DNA of 64,000 nt. It comes from Streptomyces violaceorubidus. Its GTDB lineage: Bacteria; Actinomycetota; Actinomycetes; Streptomycetales; Streptomycetaceae. The DNA lies in NCBI RefSeq assembly GCF_000717995.1, contig NZ_JODM01000010.1, forward strand, positions 124,001-188,000, given 5' to 3'. This document shows positions 56,030 to 64,000 of this stretch, piece by piece; position 1 is the first letter of the stretch; the number at the start of each line of letters is the position of its first letter. A program made the position numbers and the translations under genes. Under the pieces are notes generated by a model, which saw only the letters and a list, made by a program, of their open reading frames with translations, searched no databases and was not told the origin of the DNA.

Positions 56030-56671
56030 ATGCCCACGCCCTACGGACCCCGCGGCGGCATGGCGTTCGGTGCTCAGGAGCTGCGCGTGCTCCGGCGAGC
56101 CCTCGCCCTCGCCCTGAACCCCAGCCCGGTCTCGGCCCAGGAGGCCCAGGACTGCCTCCACCTCGCGGAAGCGCTCGACGAGGCGATGCGAGAGGGGGCC
56201 AGGCTGCGCGCCTTCCTGGTGGCCGACCTCGCCCGGTACCGCGCCGCCCTCCCCGGCACCGCCACCGGCTACCTCACGCTCCTGGACGAGGCGCTGGGCG
56301 CCGGCCACCGCCCCGGCGCGGACGACCTCGCCGCCCTGGGTGCCCTGCGCGGCAACCCCGCGGCAGCCGCCCTGCTGGCCCGCTGCCGCCCCGGCCCGCC
56401 TACAACGGCCACGCCGGGCACGGCCACGACGGGCCCAGCCGCGGTGATCCTCCCCGCCGCGCGCACCCGCCTCCACGCCCTCCCCGGCGGCCGGCAGCCG
56501 GACAAGGACCCCGCGCAGAAGCCCGCCCCGAAACCGGCCTCCCCCCGGCCCCCCGCCCCGGCCACCCCCAAGCGCCCCGTCCCCACCCCCGGCGAGGTCT
56601 TCCCCCGCCGCAAGCCCACCCCGCCGGCACCCCCCGCCCCGGACACCCGGCACCACCTCGCGGCCGGCTGA
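56030..56671 (+). CDS. Hypothetical protein, Pro-rich C-terminus
   Basis: 213 aa, ATG with TATCGT six bases upstream (leaderless type). Residues about 10-120 are mostly helical (FGAQELRVLRRALALALN … DCLHLAEALDEAMREGARL … FLVADLARYRAALPG). The rest is Pro/Ala/Lys-rich and probably disordered. I do not recognise a characterised family; similar proteins are conserved in Streptomyces at this locus. No signal peptide. Confidence 0.75.
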   Translation: MPTPYGPRGGMAFGAQELRVLRRALALALNPSPVSAQEAQDCLHLAEALDEAMREGARLRAFLVADLARYRAALPGTATGYLTLLDEALGAGHRPGADDLAALGALRGNPAAAALLARCRPGPPTTATPGTATTGPAAVILPAARTRLHALPGGRQPDKDPAQKPAPKPASPRPPAPATPKRPVPTPGEVFPRRKPTPPAPPAPDTRHHLAAG

Positions 56672-56694
56672 CGGCGCCTGGCTACCCTGGTCCC

Positions 56695-56874
56695 ATGGAC
56701 TACGTCTCCGCGCTCCTGCCCCCGGCCGTGATGGCCGTCTTCTTCATCGGCCTGATCCGGGTGATCGTGAAGACCCAGGGCGGCGCCAACAAGGCCAAGG
56801 AGGACGCGGTCGTCGACGCCGCCCTCGCGCGGGCGGAGAGCACCAGGCAGGCGTCCCCGCACCCCGAGGTCTGA
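56695..56874 (+). CDS. Small single-pass membrane protein
   Basis: 59 aa (MDYVSALLPPAVMAVFFIGL … IRVIVKTQGGANKAKEDAVV). One N-terminal membrane helix and a charged, helical tail. TACCCT lies six bases before the ATG, so the transcript is likely leaderless. Only 23 bases after the preceding gene. A conserved small protein in Streptomyces, function unknown. Confidence 0.75.
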   Translation: MDYVSALLPPAVMAVFFIGLIRVIVKTQGGANKAKEDAVVDAALARAESTRQASPHPEV

Positions 56875-57021
56875 CCCGCAAGCACCGCACCGACGGCCCA
56901 CCCCACGCCCCACCCCCCGTACGGCTCCTCCCGGGAGCCGTACGCCCCTTTTGTGCCCGTTTTCCAGCGAAGGCGCACGTCCGGCACGCGATCGCCCCGA
57001 TCTCCCACTATCGTTCGAAGC

Positions 57022-57438
57022 GTGCCTCGCCCATTGGGAGAACTCGAAGACGCGGTCATGACGAGGGTGTGGAAGTGGAACCGCCCCGTGACCGTTCGAG
57101 AAGTCCTGGAAGACCTGCAACAGGAACGGTCCATCGCGTACACCACCGTGATGACCGTTTTGGACAATCTCCATCAGAAGGGCTGGGTGCGCCGCGAGTC
57201 CGAAGGCCGGGCCTATCGATATGAGGCGGTCTCCACTCGCGCCGCCTACGCCGCCGCCCTCATGAACGACGCCTGGTCCCAGAGCGACAACCCCGCCGCG
57301 GCCCTCGTCGCCTTCTTCGGCATGATGAGCGAGGAACAGCGCCAAGCGCTCGCAGACGCCATCCGCATCGTGCAGGGACCGGAAACCCCAGCCCCCGCGC
57401 GGGGACCCGGCGCGGTACCGGGCGGCGGCGAGCGATAG
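57022..57438 (+). CDS. BlaI/MecI/CopY-type repressor
   Basis: 138 aa, GTG start seven bases after TATCGT (leaderless). Winged helix with the BlaI signature LGELEDAVMTRVWKWNRPVT, VREVLEDLQQERSIAYTTVM and TVLDNLHQKGWVRRESEGRA. Such repressors are usually inactivated by a BlaR1-type membrane protease, but none is adjacent. Followed nine bases later by the acetyltransferase gene, so they may be cotranscribed. Confidence 0.9.
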   Translation: MPRPLGELEDAVMTRVWKWNRPVTVREVLEDLQQERSIAYTTVMTVLDNLHQKGWVRRESEGRAYRYEAVSTRAAYAAALMNDAWSQSDNPAAALVAFFGMMSEEQRQALADAIRIVQGPETPAPARGPGAVPGGGER

Positions 57439-57447
57439 CGTCCCCAC

Positions 57448-57957
57448 ATGCCAAATGCCATCACCGTCCGGCGGGCCCGCACCGGCGATGTCCCGGACGT
57501 ACGCCGGCTCCTCGACGCGTACGTCCGTGACCGTATCCTGCTCGACAAAGCGATGGTGACGCTTTACGAGAGCATCCAGGAGTTCTGGGTGGCGGAACGC
57601 GACGACAACGCCGAGGTGGTCGGCTGCGGCGCGCTGCACGTGATGTGGGAAGACCTCGCGGAAGTGCGGACTCTCGCGGTGAAGCCCGGTCTGAAGGGCG
57701 CGGGCGTCGGCCACAAGCTGCTGGAGAAGTTGCTGGACACGGCACGCTGGCTCGGTGTTCGCCGTGTTTTCTGCCTGACCTTCGAAGTGGACTTCTTCGC
57801 CAAGCACGGCTTCGTGGAGATCGGGGAGACGCCGGTCGACACCGATGTGTACGCGGAGCTGCTGCGTTCCTATGACGAGGGTGTTGCGGAGTTCCTGGGG
57901 CTCGAACGAGTGAAACCGAACACCTTGGGCAACAGCCGGATGCTTCTGCATCTGTGA
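57448..57957 (+). CDS. argA: Amino-acid N-acetyltransferase (actinobacterial ArgA type)
   Basis: 169 aa GNAT protein closely resembling M. tuberculosis Rv2747 as I recall it: VRRARTGDVPDVRRLLDAYV, LYESIQEFWVAE, VVGCGALHVMWEDLAEVRTL, the acetyl-CoA loop GLKGAGVGHKLL and the ending VKPNTLGNSRMLL. Makes N-acetylglutamate, first step of arginine synthesis. Not linked to other arg genes here. Confidence 0.9.
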   Translation: MPNAITVRRARTGDVPDVRRLLDAYVRDRILLDKAMVTLYESIQEFWVAERDDNAEVVGCGALHVMWEDLAEVRTLAVKPGLKGAGVGHKLLEKLLDTARWLGVRRVFCLTFEVDFFAKHGFVEIGETPVDTDVYAELLRSYDEGVAEFLGLERVKPNTLGNSRMLLHL

Positions 57958-58210
57958 TCGCCGGGCAGCGCCGGGCGTCCACGTCCTTCGAGGATTATTC
58001 CACCGACCCACCCTTCACGGGTTCCCTATGTCCGAAACGCGCATGTTTCCGGCCCGGAGTCAGGCTACCGGTCTCCGTCGAGGGTTTGTGTTTTTCCGGC
58101 AAAAGCGGTTTGCTTTCCGGCGTACTGCAGTACTGCATATAACAAGGGACGGCGATACGGCGGACGCCGACGGACCTCCGGCCCTCAAGTTATCGATGAA
58201 AGGAAATCCG

Positions 58211-58546
58211 GTGGCACAGAAGGTTCAGGTCCTTCTTGTCGACGACCTCGACGGCGGCGAGGCAGACGAGACCGTGACGTTCGCACTGGACGGCAAGACC
58301 TACGAGATCGATCTCACCACCGCCAACGCGGACAAGCTCCGCGGTCTTCTCGATCCGTACCTGAAGGGTGGCCGTCGCACCGGGGGCCGTGCCTCGGGCG
58401 GTCGCGGCAAGGCGCGCGCCGCTTCCGGCGGCAGCCAGGACACCGCTGCGATCCGCGCCTGGGCGAAGGAGAACGGCTGGGACGTCAACGACCGCGGTCG
58501 TGTCCCCGCGAAGGTCCGCGAGGCGTACGAGCAGGCCAACGGCTGA
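58211..58546 (+). CDS. lsr2: Lsr2 nucleoid-associated protein
   Basis: 111 aa. GTG after AAAGGAAA (MAQKVQVLLVDDLDGGEAD). N-terminal beta-sheet dimerisation domain (TVTFALDGKTYEIDLTTANADKL), a basic Gly-rich linker and the C-terminal DNA-binding domain with the RGR minor-groove clamp (NDRGRVPAKVREAYEQANG). Silences AT-rich, often foreign, DNA in actinobacteria. The 250 bases upstream are relatively AT-rich, so autoregulation is plausible. Its stop abuts the convergent gene with no gap. Confidence 0.96.
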   Translation: MAQKVQVLLVDDLDGGEADETVTFALDGKTYEIDLTTANADKLRGLLDPYLKGGRRTGGRASGGRGKARAASGGSQDTAAIRAWAKENGWDVNDRGRVPAKVREAYEQANG

Positions 58547-59419
58547 TCACCGCACCCGCGCCACGGCCCGCACCCGCGCCACGGCCCGCGCCCGCGGCGG
58601 GTCGCTCGCGGTGAGTCGGACGCGGTGGCACTGCGTGGCCAGCGTGTGGACCAGCCGGGCGAGATCGAGTGCGGTCCCGGTACGCCCGGGGACCGACAGT
58701 GCCGGCAGCGAGGCCCCCACCTCGCACCCCGGCTCCGGGGGTCGCAGCCAGACGGCGGCCCCTCGCAGGCCGTCGCGCTCCGGGGGACGCGGCGGCAGCC
58801 CGGCCGGGCCGGGCTCGGGGACCAGGGGCGCGTCCACGAGGCCGCCCTTCCCGACCGCCGTCAGGTCGAGCGCCAGCGAGCCCCACTCCAGCCACTCCAG
58901 CAGCCCCGGCAGCTCCTCCGCGGCGCCCGGCGCCACGAGCAGGAGCATCCGCGAGCCCTGGACCGCCACCGGAAACCCCGGCACGGGAAGATCCGGCACC
59001 GGAAACCCCGGCGCGGGAAGCCCCGGCACAGGAAGCCCCGGCATCGGCGAACCCGCCCCGGCCTGCCCGGCACGCCCCACCCTCTCCAGCCGTTCGGGGC
59101 CCTCCAGCCGCTCCAGGCCCTCCCGCCGCTCTCGCCTCTCCACCCTCTCCACCCTCTCCAGCCGCTCCAGCGTCGCGTACCCCGCGTCGGCCGGCACGTC
59201 GAGGACATCGAAACGCACGCCCGTGCGCAGTCGCAGCGGCTCCCCGGGCGCCGTCGGCCACCCGAGCGCGCTCTCGTACCACCCCCGCGCCCGCTCCCAC
59301 CCCGAGTCTCCGTCCCCGAGGGGCCGCCGGGGTGACGGCACGACGGGGGTCGCGGGAGCAACGGGGGCCGGGTGCGGGATCGGGTGGGGGAACGGCATCG
59401 GATGCGAGGCGCCGACCAT
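58547..59419 (-). CDS. Hypothetical repeat-rich protein convergent with lsr2
   Basis: 290 aa from ATG at 59419 (MVGASHPMPFPHPIPHPAPV); start uncertain. Similar proteins in Streptomyces are loosely annotated as related to bifunctional primase/polymerase N-domains (ARGWYESALGWPTAPGEPLR), but catalytic motifs are not evident. Three repeat zones: Glu/Arg/Leu repeats (ERLERVERVERRERREG), 15-bp repeats coding VPGLPVPGF, and a C-terminal 18-bp repeat coding RAVARV. Conserved position between lsr2 and clpC. Confidence 0.65.
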   Translation of the reverse strand: MVGASHPMPFPHPIPHPAPVAPATPVVPSPRRPLGDGDSGWERARGWYESALGWPTAPGEPLRLRTGVRFDVLDVPADAGYATLERLERVERVERRERREGLERLEGPERLERVGRAGQAGAGSPMPGLPVPGLPAPGFPVPDLPVPGFPVAVQGSRMLLLVAPGAAEELPGLLEWLEWGSLALDLTAVGKGGLVDAPLVPEPGPAGLPPRPPERDGLRGAAVWLRPPEPGCEVGASLPALSVPGRTGTALDLARLVHTLATQCHRVRLTASDPPRARAVARVRAVARVR

Positions 59420-59642
59420 GCCAAGTGCAACCGTCCGAAGAGCCCCCGGGTTACGCTGGGTGGCGGTGTAAACGCGCAGAGTGCTGGACTGAGGCGGCAA
59501 GAGGGGGCGTGCGGGGGTGCGGGGAGGCGCAAGGTTGTTCGCCCGTAGCGGAGGGAACCGGTGCGCGCGGCATGGAGTGTCCGTCCCGGCGGGTAAGACA
59601 TCCCTAGTGGGAGGGGGCGACTTGCAGATCCGGCCGTCTCGC

Positions 59643-59659
59643 GTTCGCCATCGGCGTAC
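59643..59659. promoter_or_regulatory. ClgR box upstream of clpC
   Basis: GTTCGC-CATCG-GCGTAC, 16 of 17 fixed positions compatible with the GTTCGC-N5-GCGNAC consensus of the Streptomyces Clp regulator ClgR. It lies 30 bases before the SigR-type promoter. Confidence 0.75.
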
Positions 59660-59688
59660 TGGCGAGTGGGGTAAGTGCCTGGCCTGCG

Positions 59689-59714
59689 GGAACATCGTCT
59701 CGCACCATCGGGTT
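59689..59714 (+). promoter_or_regulatory. SigR-type promoter of clpC
   Basis: GGAAC and GTT separated by 18 bases fit the SigR consensus GGAAT-N18-GTT. Thiol-oxidative stress control of Clp genes by SigR is known in Streptomyces. The leader to the clpC ATG would be about 140 bases and contains a G/C hairpin near 59785. Confidence 0.65.
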
Positions 59715-59860
59715 GTGGCAGATGTCGGCGTCAGGGGTCAGGAGGCCATCGACGGTGTCGGCAGTTGGAATGAGCGGTCCCCGCTTGCGGGACTAAGCTG
59801 CGGAAGGACAGGGAGGGGAAGTTCCCCCCACTGCCTGACCGCTCTGAGGAGCGATTAACG

Positions 59861-62389
<2,529 letters not shown>

Positions 62390-62409
62390 CCCTCCGGGGG
62401 TGAGCCTGG

Positions 62410-62449
62410 AAAGGGGCTGCCCGGGACTTCGGTCCCGGGCGGCCCCTTT
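62410..62449 (+). terminator. Terminator after clpC
   Basis: 18-bp stem with one mismatch (AAAGGGGCTGCCCGGGAC / GTCCCGGGCGGCCCCTTT), TTCG loop, 20 bases downstream of clpC and 20 bases before the end of the convergent NACHT gene. Confidence 0.88.
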
Positions 62450-62469
62450 GCCTTTCGCTCCCTTTCACC

Positions 62470-64000
62470 TCAGATCCGGAGGATCCTGGCGCGGGGCAGG
62501 CGAGTGGTGATCCAAGCGATGTCCTGCGTACGGGCACGGCGCAGGATGACGGTGCGTACGCCGGGAAGCTCCGGCGCGTCCGGGCCGATGTCGATGACCG
62601 ACGCGTCCAGGATCAGCTGCTCCAGCCGTGGCAGCCGGGACAGCTCGGTCCAGTCGGCCGTGCCGACGGGGCAGGACAGGGTGACTTCGTACAGCGTGGA
62701 CCAGTGGGACAGGCCCCGAAGGCCGGTGTCCCGGGTCGTGTCCCGACCGAGGTGGAGCTGCCGCAGGCGGGCTGCCACCGGGAGGGAGTCGGTCAGGCGG
62801 TTGCCCGGGAGTCGTTGTCCCAAGGACAGTTCCCGCAGCGACGTCAGCTCGTCCAGGCCGGTGAGATCGGCGCTTTGGACGCTGAGGCTCTCCAGGGGCA
62901 GTGCGGACAGCCGGTCCAGGCCCCGCGTGGTTCCGCAGTCGAGCAGTGACAGGCTCCGCAGACGGCCGAGGGCCGCCAGTGGCTCCATGTCGGTCGCTTC
63001 CGGGTTCGCGACCAGGAGCAGTTTCTCGACCGCGCCCGGGTCGGGCACACAGGCGAGGATCTCGTCCCAGCTGTGCGCGCCGCGGAACTCGAGCCTGCCC
63101 CACGGCCGCATGTCCGCGTGAGCCCCGCGCTGCGCCGCCGTCGTCAAGGTCAGGAACAGCTCCGTCGGGTCCAGGTGATCCAGAATCTCCCTCGCGTACC
63201 CCCGCGCGTCGAACCGGTCCCACGTTCCCACCAGTTGCCGCCGCACGCCGAGAGCCGCGTGTCCCCGGAACCGGCGCAGCACCGCGAGTGCCCCACCCGG
63301 TTCCCGCTCCGCCAGCAGCGACGCCGTCACCGTCACGCCGTGCGCCTGCCGCTCCGTCAGTCCCTCCGGACCCGGCAGCAGCTCCAGCACCAGTGGCCCG
63401 GCCTCCGCCAGGGCCTTCGCGTCCGCCAACGACCCCGGCGGGATCAGCGTCCCCGCCCGTGCCTCCACCTCCGCCCGCACCGCCGGGTCCAGGGCGGTCG
63501 CGTGCTCCAGGCAGGCCAGGGCGAGAAGGGTCAGCCGAGGGGTGTCCTCCGCCAGCAGGCGCCGCAGCAGCACCGCCCGCTCGCCGGGACGGGCGTGGGC
63601 CACCGCCATGCGGACGACGTCCTCCCACTGGGTGTCGCCCGCGCGCCCCGCGAGGACGTCGAGATGGCCCTCCTCGACCGCGTACCGCGCGCCCAGGTAG
63701 TCCTGGAAGGTGCGGTGGACGAAGTCCAGGGTGCCCTCGCCGGGCCGCCGGAGCAGCCCGCTGCGCAGGACCAGCGCCCGCAGGACCGTCGCCGCGTCGC
63801 CCTGCCCCGCCGCCGAGGCCACCGACGGCAGCGCGCGCTCCACGATGCCCTCGGCGGTCTCCACCGCCATCTCCGTGCGCCCGCTCAGCACCAGCGCGTA
63901 CGCCAGCCGCTGGAGCAGCTCCAGTTGCGCCTCCTCGCTCAGCTCCACCGCCTCCATGCCGCGCTCCCGGTCCCGGCGGGCCAGCAGCATCGTGAGGGCG
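62470..64000 (-). CDS. NACHT/STAND-type NTPase with LRR C-terminus (partial)
   Basis: 510 residues of a larger protein; the 5' end, including the nucleotide-binding P-loop, lies beyond the window. The visible part begins ALTMLLARRDRERG, the helical region after a NACHT module, followed by the conserved LDFVHRTFQDYLGARYAVEE. The last 200 residues form irregular leucine-rich repeats (LAALGRLRSLSLLDCG, LSALPLESLSVQSADLTGL, LTSLRELSLGQRLPG). NACHT-LRR proteins in bacteria are NLR-like sensors, several of which defend against phage. The N-terminal effector domain cannot be seen. The gene is convergent with clpC. Confidence 0.85.
   Translation of the reverse strand, partial: ALTMLLARRDRERGMEAVELSEEAQLELLQRLAYALVLSGRTEMAVETAEGIVERALPSVASAAGQGDAATVLRALVLRSGLLRRPGEGTLDFVHRTFQDYLGARYAVEEGHLDVLAGRAGDTQWEDVVRMAVAHARPGERAVLLRRLLAEDTPRLTLLALACLEHATALDPAVRAEVEARAGTLIPPGSLADAKALAEAGPLVLELLPGPEGLTERQAHGVTVTASLLAEREPGGALAVLRRFRGHAALGVRRQLVGTWDRFDARGYAREILDHLDPTELFLTLTTAAQRGAHADMRPWGRLEFRGAHSWDEILACVPDPGAVEKLLLVANPEATDMEPLAALGRLRSLSLLDCGTTRGLDRLSALPLESLSVQSADLTGLDELTSLRELSLGQRLPGNRLTDSLPVAARLRQLHLGRDTTRDTGLRGLSHWSTLYEVTLSCPVGTADWTELSRLPRLEQLILDASVIDIGPDAPELPGVRTVILRRARTQDIAWITTRLPRARILRI

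Noticed and set aside
59517..59858. 113-aa ORF just upstream of clpC
   Set aside because: No ribosome-binding site or recognisable domain, and it covers the ClgR box and SigR-type promoter.

Overview
This window is about 72 % GC, with strong third-position GC bias, frequent GTG starts and many leaderless-type starts. It encodes Lsr2, ClpC with ClgR-like and SigR-like control elements, TipA and an XRE/DUF397/anti-sigma-like cluster. Together these point to a Streptomyces chromosome core region. As far as I remember it, the gene order resembles the S. coelicolor SCO3541-3540 and SCO3434-3373 blocks; that comparison is from memory, not from a search.

Layout. 0.3-3.4 kb: holB (delta'), a secreted TAP-like hydrolase lipoprotein and tRNA-Thr(CGU). 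3.6-5.1 kb: a decayed IS5-family element with matching ends, a TA duplication and an extra AT-richer ORF inside it. 5.2-9.0 kb: a chimeric Clp_N/response-regulator gene, a family-A DNA polymerase, and a Clp_N protein with a helix-turn-helix whose promoter is covered by two palindromes; two minisatellites lie between the last two. 11.2-13.7 kb: the Zur-controlled zinc-sparing ribosomal proteins S14, L28, L33, L31B and S18 with a COG0523/CobW-like protein that lacks a P-loop. 13.9-16.0 kb: a DUF397 / ATPase / XRE-DUF5753 triad. 16-24 kb: aldehyde dehydrogenase, PadR, glutamate decarboxylase, TipA, YbjQ-like, DedA and ThrE-like genes. 23.9-35.5 kb: ppa, dacB, a DUF2342 metalloprotease, tilS, hpt, ftsH and the folate genes folE, folK, folB, folP. 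36-42.7 kb: envelope genes (LPG-synthase-like protein, Ag85/esterase-like protein, coiled-coil membrane protein, two PH-domain membrane proteins). 42.7-44.9 kb: an orphan complex I subunit gene (nuoD2) overlapping tail-to-tail with a MidA/NDUFAF7-type methyltransferase gene. 45-49.8 kb: a NarL-type two-component pair, a winged-helix regulator and threonine aldolase. 50-55.6 kb: a tightly overlapping vitamin/cofactor operon (Rossmann-DUF2520, panC, nadB, nadC, coaX). 56-62.4 kb: small hypothetical genes, a BlaI-type repressor, argA-like acetyltransferase, lsr2 and clpC. The right edge holds the 3' part of a NACHT/LRR (NLR-like) gene.

How genes work together. The ribosomal/CobW block is a zinc-starvation response: a single Zur box sits between divergent operons. 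The fol genes make tetrahydrofolate, while DUF2520-panC-nadB-nadC-coaX feed CoA and NAD synthesis. ClpC and FtsH are AAA+ proteolysis components. Two or three further Clp_N-domain genes lie in the left part of the window.

The strongest candidates for something undescribed are: nuoD2 paired with a MidA-type arginine methyltransferase, where the target-equivalent Arg is present and the quinone-site Tyr is replaced; the P-loop-less COG0523 protein in a Zur operon; a dispersed palindromic repeat inserted in frame inside glutamate decarboxylase; a long intergenic repeat complex shared upstream of folP and downstream of coaX; and an operator-covered leaderless promoter at the HTH-Clp_N gene.
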